From an uncultured Ruminococcus sp. (GTDB taxonomy: Bacteria > Bacillota > Clostridia > Oscillospirales > Acutalibacteraceae), in NCBI GenBank assembly GCA_902802105.1, contig CADCKR010000018.1, forward strand, positions 1-43,683: 43,683 nt of DNA, in the 5' to 3' direction. Numbering within the stretch: the stretch's first letter is position 1; each line of letters begins with the position of its first letter. The notes under the pieces were generated by a model. That model saw only the letters and a program-made list of their open reading frames with translations. It was not told where the DNA came from and ran no database searches. A program made the translations under genes and the position numbers. This document shows, piece by piece, positions 1-7,892 of the stretch.

Positions 1-20
1 AAGAAAAAAATATTGACGAT

Positions 21-712
21 TTATTCGATATGCTTGCTGCATGATTTTTTGTGCATTTTCACAACACTTTGTAAAATTTGCTCATTTATAGTAAAAAAGT
101 GTCCTAAGCCGGTGAGGATACCGAGGCTGTTTCCTATAACAGAACCGAGGATGATACCCGTCATTCCAAGGTATTTGGTAAGTATAACAGAGCAAATAAT
201 ATTACCGCCGATCTGAAAAGCGTAACAGATATTATTGCACAGTTCGTCGCCGTCGCTATATACCATCTGTTCAAGATAGAAAATAACAATGGTTAAGAAC
301 GCGTTAATCGGAACGAAACGGTAGTATTGGAGCGCCTTGTCCAGAATATCTCCCGTAATGCCGCTCATACCGAAATACACGTTTTGAAACAAGAAAATCG
401 AAAGCGCGGACAGCAGTCCGATACCGATGCTGATAATGAGCCCCTGTCCGTAAATTTCATCAGCCCGGCGCTTCTTCATTGCGCCAACCTCGCGCGTAAA
501 AACAATCCCGACGCCTGTCGAGACTAAATCTCCGAAAAAGGTGACAATAGCGGTAACAGGTGTTATTGCGTTAATTCCCGCGACGCCCGATTCACCTATA
601 AAAAAAAACCTGCTATTATGCTGTCGCTGAGCAACATCAGATACATAACCGCCTTGGTAAACGTGCCGGAAATAAGCATGGAAGTAAACTTCTTTTCGCA
701 AAAGCCTTTCAT
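21..712 (-). pseudogene. MATE-family efflux transporter, frameshifted and truncated
   Basis: Multidrug/toxin extrusion (MATE) membrane transporter, N-terminal half only. Translation from the ATG at 712, which has an AGAGAGG ribosome site six bases upstream, reads MKGFCEKKFTSMLISGTF and on through LLSDSIIAG. The frame then breaks at a run of nine A on the + strand (600-608). One more base in the run would join it to the downstream frame, which continues as a typical MATE sequence (GESGVAGINAITPV, then several membrane segments) to a stop at 21. About 230 residues are present against about 450 in the family, so the second six-helix bundle is absent or lies in another frame beyond the window. 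It sits 35 bp downstream of the SpoIIE fragment on the same strand. The family call is firm; whether the slip is a real mutation or a sequencing error cannot be told from the sequence. Confidence 0.8.
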
Positions 713-747
713 ATTAAGCCTCTCTTTTTAGAATAATAGGAGTTACC

Positions 748-1095
748 CTAGACAATGCCTTTGTATTTTAATCCAACCATCGTCAGATCGTCAAACTGAG
801 GCGCTTCTTTGACAAAAGCATCGACAGCCGCGCGAACTCCCGCCAGTATGTCCTCCTGCGAAGCGCCCTCGGGGATAGCGTTAAGGGCGTCGATGGTACG
901 CTCTGTACCGAAGAGCTGATTATTCGCGTCGGTAGCCTCGGCAACGCCGTCGGTATAGACGAATATACTGTCGCCCTTTTTTAGCTGTATCTCGGTGTTA
1001 CTATACTTGGACATTTTAAACGCGCCGACCGCCAGACCGTGTTTATCTTTAAGCAGCTCATATTTTCCGTTATCAGGAATTAGTATAAAGACCCG
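748..1095 (-). pseudogene. C-terminal fragment of a SpoIIE/PP2C-type serine phosphatase
   Basis: The fragment reads NGKYELLK, GLAVGAF, then GDSIFVYTDGVAEATD and FDDLTMVGLKY. The TDGVxEA and DDxTxxxxK blocks are the last conserved blocks of SpoIIE/RsbU-type PP2C phosphatases, which dephosphorylate anti-anti-sigma factors. The frame is open upstream only to 1095, where an in-frame TAG stops it, and there is no start or N-terminal metal-binding region. The break coincides with a 17-base sequence (1070-1086) that is the arm of a hairpin repeat found again at 38388-38410 and 43446-43468, so the gene was probably cut by a rearrangement or insertion at that repeat. A short ORF could be called from the ATG at 1014, but it would not encode an active enzyme. 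Confidence 0.75.
1070..1086 (+). repeat. Single arm of a dispersed hairpin repeat
   Basis: TTATCAGGAATTAGTAT occurs here exactly as in the right arm of the 55-bp inverted repeat at 38356-38410 and, in reverse, at 43446-43462. It marks the point where the SpoIIE fragment loses its upstream sequence, so it reads as an insertion or deletion scar. Confidence 0.6.
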
Positions 1096-1107
1096 CTAAA
1101 GCGCACA

Positions 1108-1140
1108 AGAAAAAGCCCCTCAAATAAACTTGATGAGGGA
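1108..1140 (-). terminator. Rho-independent terminator of the ABC/two-component operon
   Basis: On the minus strand CCCTCA pairs with TGAGGG across an 11-base loop, followed by GCTTTTTCTT. It lies about 55 bases downstream of the histidine kinase stop codon and is the natural end of the four-gene transcript. The stem is short (6-7 bp), so strength is uncertain. Confidence 0.6.
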
Positions 1141-1193
1141 CTGGAATAATACAGCAAAAGCAGAAGTTTTCTATGTTATAATATATCATACTA

Positions 1194-2414
1194 TTATAAT
1201 ATAACAAAGACTGTCGTAATGACCATATCTGTACCTTCTGTTTCCGCAAAGATATCTCCGTTCATTTTGCGCATCAGTGTACGGCAGATATAAAGTCCCA
1301 AACCGCTGCCGCTGCTGCTGCCCGTATTGGAGCCTCGCCAGAAGCTGTCGAAGATATGCGGCAGCTCGTTTTCGCTGAGCGTGCAGCCGCTGTTGCGGAT
1401 ATGGATAAGCTGACAATCATCCTCACGCGAAAACGCAATGCTTATTTTCTTGCCGTCGCCGTACTTGACCGCATTTTCAATGATGTTTTGCAGCGCTTCA
1501 ACGCTCCTTTCCAAGTCACCTGAGAGAATACGATCCGAAAAAGCATCTACAGCGAAGTCTGTTTTCAGTAGGCTGAGTTTATCGGTGTAAAACGTCTTGA
1601 TCTTGTCGATCAGCGCTGAAAGATAAAATTCGCCGTTGTTTACCTCTAAATCCAAAAAGTCCTCGCTCGAAGCTTTTACAATGCCGTCTACATAGCCGCG
1701 GATATCCTCGCATTTTTCGGTAATGCCCGCGGCAACCTCTTTCTTCTTTTGCTCGTCCTTGTACAAGCCCTTTTCAAGCGCTTTTGCATACAGTTCGATC
1801 ACACCGAGAGGTGTTTTGATGTCGTGCGAGAGCGAAAGCACCATCGTCTTGTTCTGCTTTTGCAGGGCAAGCTCAGCGGATCTCTGATTTTCTATCTTCT
1901 CACGCAGCAGGTCAAGTCCCCAAAGGAATCTGCCGAAGTATTTGCTTTTGCTGTCCTTCAGCGGCACTGTCAGATTTCCCTTTGCAAGCTCCGTTGGGTA
2001 ATCGCTGATTTTTTCAAACGGTCGGATTATCCTGATAAACAGAAACAAAAGCAGCAGCATGACAAACGCCGCAGTCACGCCAAAGCAGACGTTAAAGCAC
2101 GTTATTGCTGAGGTATTGTCAGGGTGATAGGAATAATCAAAGCGGTAGAGTGTTCCGCCTATCTCCTTGACAAGATAGTCGCTGTCGCCGCCCTTAAAGC
2201 CGTTTTCCTGTATTTCTACGTTTGTTATATAGCGGTAATCATCGAGTGAGTATTCTTCTCCGTTCTCAATTTTTGCGGCTATCCTTTCCGCTTCAACACG
2301 ATAAGGGCGACCCGCGCCGCCCTTGTTATAGTTATGCAATACGATATTCGCACCCGTAAAAATCAGTGATAGGAGCATAATAACAGCAATAGTCAGTTTC
2401 AGCCAGCTTTTCAT
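1194..2414 (-). CDS. Sensor histidine kinase of the ABC-transporter operon
   Basis: Membrane sensor kinase of 406 residues. Segment 8-28 and segment 108-130 are membrane helices that flank an extracytoplasmic domain of about 80 residues. A HAMP-like linker follows, then the dimerisation/phosphoacceptor helix with His197 in SLSHDIKTPL, and a HATPase_c domain with the N box NIIENAVKYGDG (about 310-321) and the G box GSGLGLYI (about 369-376). It would autophosphorylate His197 and pass phosphate to the response regulator encoded immediately upstream; only 3 bases separate the two genes and its GAGAGG ribosome site lies inside the end of the regulator gene. The real extracellular domain distinguishes it from BceS-type intramembrane kinases. 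The ligand cannot be read from the sequence; antimicrobial peptides or envelope stress are reasonable guesses given the ABC genes in the same operon. Confidence 0.93.
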   Translation of the reverse strand: MKSWLKLTIAVIMLLSLIFTGANIVLHNYNKGGAGRPYRVEAERIAAKIENGEEYSLDDYRYITNVEIQENGFKGGDSDYLVKEIGGTLYRFDYSYHPDNTSAITCFNVCFGVTAAFVMLLLLFLFIRIIRPFEKISDYPTELAKGNLTVPLKDSKSKYFGRFLWGLDLLREKIENQRSAELALQKQNKTMVLSLSHDIKTPLGVIELYAKALEKGLYKDEQKKKEVAAGITEKCEDIRGYVDGIVKASSEDFLDLEVNNGEFYLSALIDKIKTFYTDKLSLLKTDFAVDAFSDRILSGDLERSVEALQNIIENAVKYGDGKKISIAFSREDDCQLIHIRNSGCTLSENELPHIFDSFWRGSNTGSSSGSGLGLYICRTLMRKMNGDIFAETEGTDMVITTVFVIL

Positions 2415-2417
2415 AAT

Positions 2418-3083
2418 TTACCTCTCGTAGCGATACCCGACACCCCAGACTGTTACAATGTGCCGGGGCTTTTTGGGATCGGCTTCAATCTTCTGCCTCA
2501 GCCATTTTATGTGTACCGTCAGCGTTTGCGGCTCGGAAAAGCTGTCAAAGCCCCATATCTGATTGAACAGATAGTCCTTGTTAAGCGTTTTGCCGCTGTT
2601 TTCCGCTAAAAGCAGTAGCAGATCAAATTCCTTCTGCGTCAGGTCGAGAGGAGTGTTATCTTTGTATGCGATCCGCTTTGTTTTGTCGATTTTCAGAAAG
2701 CCGTCGGATATCACATCGCTTTGATAACGCCTCGTGAAGATCCCCTTGATCTTGGCAAGCAGGATGTCAATGTCGTAGGGCTTTTCAATGTAATCGTCCG
2801 CACCGAGAATCAGACCGTTGAGCTTGTCATCCTTCTCGGTTTTGGCACTGACAATGATGATCGGCGTATTGGCATTCTCTCGTATTTTGCGGCAAACCGC
2901 AAAGCCGTCAAGTCCCGGAAGCATAATATCGAGAATGACAAGCCTTGCACCGCTCTGTTCAAAGGCAGACAAGGCACTTTCTCCGTCTGCGCAGTGTTTT
3001 ACGGAATAGCCCTCCGCATCCAGAAAATCGCATAAAACCGCTGCCATTTCAAGATTATCCTCAACTACAAGAATGTCAAACAT
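2418..3083 (-). CDS. OmpR/PhoB-family response regulator
   Basis: Cytoplasmic regulator of 221 residues. Residues 1-115 form a receiver domain with the acidic pair E8/D9, phosphoacceptor Asp52 in LVILDIMLP, and the conserved Lys101 in KPYD. Residues about 125-220 form a winged-helix DNA-binding domain with the usual LTQKEFDLL start and VWGVGYRYE end. The start codon has an AGGGAG site. It lies between the ABC ATPase gene (20-bp gap) and its cognate kinase (3-bp gap), so the four genes are almost certainly co-transcribed, and autoregulation of the operon is the usual arrangement in this family. The regulon is unknown. Confidence 0.95.
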   Translation of the reverse strand: MFDILVVEDNLEMAAVLCDFLDAEGYSVKHCADGESALSAFEQSGARLVILDIMLPGLDGFAVCRKIRENANTPIIIVSAKTEKDDKLNGLILGADDYIEKPYDIDILLAKIKGIFTRRYQSDVISDGFLKIDKTKRIAYKDNTPLDLTQKEFDLLLLLAENSGKTLNKDYLFNQIWGFDSFSEPQTLTVHIKWLRQKIEADPKKPRHIVTVWGVGYRYER

Positions 3084-3102
3084 TTCAGCACTCCCTTTAT
3101 GA

Positions 3103-3858
3103 TTACCAGCCCTGCTCCAAGAGCCAGTTGTTCAGGGCTCTCTCTCGCTTTTTTTCGTCGCTTCCGGTATTATTATACTCTCCCTGGATATTTCCGTCAA
3201 CAATATACAGCACCCTTGAGCATTTTGCAGCTACCCTTGCGTCATGGGTCACAAGCATAATGGTCGTACCTTCCGCGTTGATCTTGCAAAGCTCCACCAT
3301 TACCTCGTTGGAGCTTTGACGGTTCAGTGCGCCTGTCGGCTCATCGGCAAAAATCACCTTGGGATCGTTTATCATGCTGCGGCATATACACGCCCTCTGC
3401 AGCTGACCGCCCGATACTTCGTTTATGTCGTTGTCGGCGATTTCAATAATGCCCAGCCTGCGCATCAGTTCCTTGCCGAGTTCGAGCTTTTCCTTTGCGG
3501 AAAGTGTATTCGCCTTTGACTGTCGGGCAGGAAGAATGATGTTGTCAAGTACGCTCAGATTTTTGAGCATATACATCTGCTGAAAGATAAAGCCCATTTC
3601 ATCAAGCCGCAGCGCCGCAAGCTCTGCAGGCTTCAGCGCAGAAATATCTTTGCCGCCGAACAGAACAGTACCTGCCGTCATGCTGTCCATTCCCGAAACG
3701 GTGTACAGCAGGGTGGATTTGCCGGAGCCCGACGGGCCCATTACTGCGACCATCTCGCCCTCTTCAACCGAAAAGCTGACGTTGCGCAGTACATTGTTTT
3801 GTCTTTTGTTGGTGATATATGTTTTACAAAGGTCTGTTACTTCTAAAATCTTAGCCAT
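3103..3858 (-). CDS. ABC transporter ATP-binding protein (MacB/LolD/BceA type)
   Basis: ATPase subunit of 251 residues that powers the FtsX-type permease encoded just upstream. It shows Walker A GPSGSGKST (41-49), a Q loop at FQQMY (about 92-96), the signature VSGGQLQRA (148-156), Walker B VIFADEPTG (168-176) and the H-loop His205 in LVTHD. The FADEPTGALN stretch is characteristic of the MacB/LolD/BceA branch, whose members do mechanotransmission or peptide detoxification rather than classical import. The AAGGAG ribosome site begins inside the permease stop codon region, with only 11 bases between the genes, so translation is probably coupled. Confidence 0.95.
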   Translation of the reverse strand: MAKILEVTDLCKTYITNKRQNNVLRNVSFSVEEGEMVAVMGPSGSGKSTLLYTVSGMDSMTAGTVLFGGKDISALKPAELAALRLDEMGFIFQQMYMLKNLSVLDNIILPARQSKANTLSAKEKLELGKELMRRLGIIEIADNDINEVSGGQLQRACICRSMINDPKVIFADEPTGALNRQSSNEVMVELCKINAEGTTIMLVTHDARVAAKCSRVLYIVDGNIQGEYNNTGSDEKKRERALNNWLLEQGW

Positions 3859-3869
3859 GATAATTCTCC

Positions 3870-6239
3870 TTACTCAACACTGTTGATTTCGTTTGAATTG
3901 ACCTTGCGGACAGAAAGTGCGGTAATAAACACGCTGATAACGGTCGCTGCAAGTATGATCGCCGGATAGACAACAAATGTTTTTAAAATATCCATATCAA
4001 AGATAATATTCTTAGCACCCATCATCCGGAAGATACCGCCTGTCGCCATTTTGCCGATCGGGTCGGCGAGGGCTATCGAGAGTAGCACTGCGGCGATCAT
4101 TACAATAGCGATCCTCAATGTCTGCCAGAGAACGATCGTGCGGTTTTTAAAGCCGATTGCTTTCAGCATAGCGATCTCGCCGCGCTCCTTGGTGAGGAAG
4201 GATTTTTCCAGCAGCACCGCAACTAAAATATCTATCAGAATGATGATCGGCAGCAGCAAGCCTGTTACTCCGTCCATTGTACCGCCAACGCCGCCGACGC
4301 AGTAATCAACATATTCGCCTGCGCTCATAACCTTGTCATCAGGATACATCTTCTTGATCGCAGCTATTCTCTTCTCGATCTCGCCGGTGCCCGGAGCATC
4401 GTGAAAACGGATCTGAAAATCGTTCAGGCCGGCAAGATTCTGAAAGCTGTAGGACTGCCCCGGATACAACCGAATGTTATCACCCATTGACATCATCGTC
4501 TGGTAAATAGCCGTTATCATACATTCTGTTTCTCTGTCAGGCGTTCTGACCGTTACCGTATCACCTACTGATGCGTTTAATTTATCGGCTACGACATACG
4601 ACACAGCGATCTCGTTTTTGTTCTGCGGCGCGGTACCCTCAAGATACATATACTCGTCCGGGGTCATATTGATCCCCTCGCTGCTGTGGGTCTTCACTTC
4701 CGTATCGCCTTTGATAACAATAACGTTTGAAACGACTTCCACAAAGCAGTCCGCTTCCCAGCCCTTATCTGCGAGATCAGATTCTATAGCGGTTATCCTT
4801 TTGTTCAGTTTATCTCTGCCGTCTGCAACCATGTATTTTTCGATCGAGCCGGATTCAACAACTGCCAGATCACACTCCGCCATGTTGATCCAACTGAGCA
4901 GCTTGCCGCTTGTCATAGTAGAAGAAATATTCAGCCCGACCATAAGCATGGAAATACCGACAAAGAATGTAAACAGCATTATCAGAAAATGCTTAGGACT
5001 GCTGAGGATATCGTTTACCGCCATAAAGACGACAGGACGCATTGGCTTTTTACCGAGCCTGATGATACCCTTTTTCTTATAGCGCTCGCCTGTTGTACCG
5101 CTGCGGATAGCGTCAACGGGAGTGAACCTTTTTACCTTGCGGGTACTGATATAACAGAACAGCACGATGATGCACAAGACCGCCAATGCACAGAGAACTC
5201 CCAGCAAAAAGCCGCTGCCGTTCTCTATCACTATGCTCTGCGAAACTATTTTAAGCAGCATACTGCCAAACGGGAATGAGAGCGCTAAGCCGACCACCGC
5301 TCCGACTGCGGAAATAGCCAGATACTTTACCAGATACAGGGAGCGGATCTTTCCGTTGGGAATACCGATCGCCTTCATTATCCCGATCTGACGGAATTCC
5401 TCGCTGAGCGTGAAGCTGATGGTAAAGCGCAGGATCACTACCGCTATCACTATCAGAGCAATGCTGACAACGAGTAATATACCTGCTATGACCATTTCAA
5501 GAATATAAGTAAACTGTATCAGAGACCGGTCTCCGCTGAACGCTATCGCATCGCAATGGTTCAGCGCTTTTTCAAGCGCGGGAATGTCGTCTGTATCAAT
5601 GAAGCTGAGATAAAACAGATACGGCTCGATCGGCTCTGCTTTTCCAAACGCCTTGTAATCGTTTTCCGAGATCAGAAACCTTGCGTTGCCCATCATTCTT
5701 GATCCGAGCACCGCGTCCTTGAGCGTGTCCTTGACAGTAAAGGTACGGGTGATGCCGGCTACTGTAAGCTCGACCTTATCGCCGACCTTAGCATTGCTGT
5801 TGTCAAGAAGGGACTGACGGACATAAGTTTCTCCGTCGGCGACCTCGGTGATCTCGTTGTCGCTGCTGTCATAGTACCTTTCTATCTGATGAGAAATACA
5901 GCTTATCAGACTGGTGTTGGTGTTCTGGCTTTCCTTTCCCTTTGTACGTCCGACGAACTTGTGACCTGAGAGGAAAATACATTCCTCCTGCTTGAAGCTT
6001 GTCACTCTCTCAGCGTTTTTGACTGCATCGGCAACAGTTACTGTTCCTCCGCTGCGCTCAAAAACAACATAGTCGCCGACTCCCGCCTTATCAAAAAAGC
6101 TGTCGAGTGAGCCTGTCACCGCCGTCAGATTCATCATGCTTGACGAAATGAACATTACCGATAAGATCACAAACAACAGTATTATTACGTTCATTGTCTT
6201 TTTGCGTTTCAGGTCACGCTTCAAAATATCAAAAAACAT
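3870..6239 (-). CDS. FtsX-like ABC transporter permease
   Basis: Large permease of about 789 residues, first gene of the operon. An N-terminal membrane helix (about 18-40) is followed by an extracytoplasmic domain. The first FtsX membrane domain spans about 245-385 with the cytoplasmic sequence LSEEFRQIGIMKAIGIPNGK. A second extracytoplasmic domain follows, and a C-terminal FtsX domain (about 655-785) carries the matching LTKERGEIAMLKAIGFKN. The duplicated 'E-x-x-x-I/L-KAIG' coupling motifs contact the ATPase. I place the start at the second ATG (6239), because AAGGAG lies seven bases before it but only one base before the first ATG at 6245. The architecture fits toxic-peptide resistance or envelope maintenance; the substrate is not visible. 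Confidence 0.92.
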   Translation of the reverse strand: MFFDILKRDLKRKKTMNVIILLFVILSVMFISSSMMNLTAVTGSLDSFFDKAGVGDYVVFERSGGTVTVADAVKNAERVTSFKQEECIFLSGHKFVGRTKGKESQNTNTSLISCISHQIERYYDSSDNEITEVADGETYVRQSLLDNSNAKVGDKVELTVAGITRTFTVKDTLKDAVLGSRMMGNARFLISENDYKAFGKAEPIEPYLFYLSFIDTDDIPALEKALNHCDAIAFSGDRSLIQFTYILEMVIAGILLVVSIALIVIAVVILRFTISFTLSEEFRQIGIMKAIGIPNGKIRSLYLVKYLAISAVGAVVGLALSFPFGSMLLKIVSQSIVIENGSGFLLGVLCALAVLCIIVLFCYISTRKVKRFTPVDAIRSGTTGERYKKKGIIRLGKKPMRPVVFMAVNDILSSPKHFLIMLFTFFVGISMLMVGLNISSTMTSGKLLSWINMAECDLAVVESGSIEKYMVADGRDKLNKRITAIESDLADKGWEADCFVEVVSNVIVIKGDTEVKTHSSEGINMTPDEYMYLEGTAPQNKNEIAVSYVVADKLNASVGDTVTVRTPDRETECMITAIYQTMMSMGDNIRLYPGQSYSFQNLAGLNDFQIRFHDAPGTGEIEKRIAAIKKMYPDDKVMSAGEYVDYCVGGVGGTMDGVTGLLLPIIILIDILVAVLLEKSFLTKERGEIAMLKAIGFKNRTIVLWQTLRIAIVMIAAVLLSIALADPIGKMATGGIFRMMGAKNIIFDMDILKTFVVYPAIILAATVISVFITALSVRKVNSNEINSVE

Positions 6240-6263
6240 ACGCATTCTCCTTTTCTGCCTTCT

Positions 6264-6269
6264 ATTGTA
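6264..6269 (-). promoter_or_regulatory. Candidate extended -10 promoter of the ABC/two-component operon
   Basis: Minus-strand TGATACAAT, an extended -10 (TG-n-TACAAT), lies about 25-30 bases before the start at 6239 and would give a short leader that contains the AAGGAG site. The -35 region (GTTCAG) is poor. A second TGC-TATACT box at 6304-6309 is an alternative. Confidence 0.4.
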
Positions 6270-6426
6270 TCATAAATCCCGCTGTTCTGAACCTTGCAGA
6301 TCAAGTATAGCAGAGAAATTATTAAATAATCCTTAAAAATGCAGTACCGAAAAAATAAACTATCAAATAATGCATCGGTCTTGAAATAATTATTATAGAT
6401 AAAAAAGCACATTAACATCAAATAAC

Positions 6427-6455
6427 TTGAATCAAATGATGCGATGTGCTATAAT
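6427..6455 (+). promoter_or_regulatory. Strong sigma-A-type promoter with downstream palindrome
   Basis: TTGAAT (6427-6432), a 17-base spacer and TATAAT (6450-6455) preceded by TG, that is, both a -35 and an extended -10. Just downstream CTGATTA-CTG-TAATCAG (6471-6487) is a perfect 7-bp inverted repeat at about +10 to +26, placed like an operator or a leader hairpin. It reads toward the gene at 6586, leaving a leader of about 125 nt. Confidence 0.7.
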
Positions 6456-6585
6456 ACTTTACACTATGTACTGATTACTGTAATCAGATAATAGTCTTTC
6501 AAATCATATACTGCTTATCTGCCAAGAATAAGATTCGGTTACTCTTTTCAGAATAATTATTTTTTACGGCAAGAAGGTATTTTAT

Positions 6586-6918
6586 TTGAGAAGGTATGCG
6601 TATCTTAAAAATCCTATACAATGCAATAAAAAGGATTTTATATATAAAATCATGCTGTATAAAATCAAAGATAATGAAATATATCTTTTTAAATATTGCA
6701 GCAAAGATGCGGTAATATGTTCTTTCGATGATTATTACAATGATTTGAATGATCTTTATGATGACTGGAATGATGAGATCGACGAAAAAGGCTGGATAGA
6801 TATTGAAGATCCTTTGCCCTGCTGTCAGCATGACGCATTTTTGCCTATCCGTATAAAAGGCCGTGATACAGGAAAACCTCAATGGGGAAAGACAGAGATC
6901 CTCAAGGACGGCAAATAG
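6586..6918 (+). CDS. Acidic conserved-looking hypothetical protein, 110 aa
   Basis: I do not recognise a named family. The TTG start at 6586 is supported by AAGAAGG eight bases upstream and the strong promoter at 6427-6455. The small protein has no signal peptide or membrane segment. Its middle is rich in Asp and Tyr (FDDYYNDLNDLYDDWNDEID), followed by GWIDIEDPLPCCQHDAFLPIRIKGRDTGKPQWG. The dense Trp/Gly/Pro/Cys-His block looks like a conserved folded core rather than random coding. The pattern of a small acidic protein with aromatic residues is also seen in immunity and anti-toxin-like proteins, but nothing here proves that. It lies 40 bp upstream of the YczE-like gene on the same strand and probably shares its transcript. 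The antisense ORF over the same bases (6499-6882) is much less convincing. Confidence 0.65.
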   Translation: MRRYAYLKNPIQCNKKDFIYKIMLYKIKDNEIYLFKYCSKDAVICSFDDYYNDLNDLYDDWNDEIDEKGWIDIEDPLPCCQHDAFLPIRIKGRDTGKPQWGKTEILKDGK

Positions 6919-6958
6919 GTGGATTATGAGCCGTAAAAAGTATTAAAAAGGTCGTGCA

Positions 6959-7639
6959 TTGCCAATGAAAAACAACAAGTCAAATCAAAGAAAACATATC
7001 ATTCTTGGTTGGATAAGAATAGTAATAGGTCTGCTGATATTCTCATTCGGAGTTCATCTGACGATATATGCAAATATAGGTCTCGCTCCTTGGGATTGTC
7101 TTGGAATGGGTATCTCAAAACATACACCGCTTAATTATGGAGTATCAATGACACTGATCGCCTTAACGGTTCTGTTGATCGATATTATCATGAAAGAGAA
7201 GATCGGTTTTGGAACAGTCATAGATGCACTTTTAACAGGAAACTTTGTGCAGATGTTCAATAATATCAATCCGTTTCCCGAAAATAATAATTTGTGGCTC
7301 GGCATAGCCGTAATGCTTATAGGATTTGTATTCATGGCAATCGGAATGTGGGTATATATGAGTGCCGAACAGTGCTGCGGACCGAGAGATGCGCTTCTGG
7401 TCGGTCTTGGAAAAAGAACGAAAAAACTGCCCATAGGTATCGTTGAAATCCTGCTTTGGGGCATAGTGCTTTTATGTGGGTGGCTGTTGGGCGGCCCTGT
7501 AGGTATAGGAACGCTTATAAGCACGTTTGGTGCAGGACTTGTCATGCAGCTTGTTTATATGCTGATACACTTTGAACCGAGAAATCTGCATCATCAGAAT
7601 CTCCTGAAAACTGTCAAAATTTTGTCCGGCAGAAAATAA
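6959..7639 (+). CDS. YczE/YitT-like integral membrane protein
   Basis: Membrane protein of 226 residues (224 if the ATG at 6965 is used). The TTG at 6959 is seven bases after AAAAAGG, which favours it. Five or six hydrophobic segments are visible (about 15-36, 58-75, 110-133, 160-178, 185-205). The first segment contains GVHLTIYANIGLAPWDCLGMGIS, and a later loop reads CCGPRDALLVGLGKRT; both are hallmarks of the YczE/YyaS/YitT group of bacterial membrane proteins. Their role is unsettled; YczE has been tied to surfactin production in Bacillus. It is the second gene after the 6427 promoter and is followed by a strong terminator. Confidence 0.85.
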   Translation: MPMKNNKSNQRKHIILGWIRIVIGLLIFSFGVHLTIYANIGLAPWDCLGMGISKHTPLNYGVSMTLIALTVLLIDIIMKEKIGFGTVIDALLTGNFVQMFNNINPFPENNNLWLGIAVMLIGFVFMAIGMWVYMSAEQCCGPRDALLVGLGKRTKKLPIGIVEILLWGIVLLCGWLLGGPVGIGTLISTFGAGLVMQLVYMLIHFEPRNLHHQNLLKTVKILSGRK

Positions 7640-7720
7640 TATAAAATTAAAGAAAAATATCTAATATATTATCCCTGTTTTACTCAAAGTGATGATCTAT
7701 GTCATCATTTCTAAAAGACA

Positions 7721-7766
7721 CAGTCCCTCCGCTATGAATTGCTCACGGCAGAGGGGCTGTTTTTTA
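7721..7766 (+). terminator. Rho-independent terminator
   Basis: CAGTCCCTC pairs with GAGGGGCTG (one bulge) around a 25-base loop containing a further CGC/GCG-like closing, followed by TTTTTT. It ends the transcript of the two genes before it and lies in the gap to the convergent DUF4132 gene, whose transcript could also stop here, though the reverse strand has a weaker T run. Confidence 0.8.
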
Positions 7767-7892
7767 CTCCCGTTTGAGTTTATTGTGCTGCATTGAAAAC
7801 AGACGAAAAACAAAACTTTACAGGTTTCCGCATAAGCCGTCAGGCTTGTAGGCTTTGAGAACGCCTATTGTACTCAGATCATCAGCTTTTAC

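Noticed and set aside
6221-6421. 66-codon minus-strand frame upstream of the ABC operon
   Set aside because: It crosses the permease start and promoter region and has no ribosome site.
6499-6882. Antisense 127-codon frame opposite the acidic protein
   Set aside because: Ile/Phe-rich shadow of an AT-rich gene; the + strand frame has promoter, ribosome site and protein-like composition.
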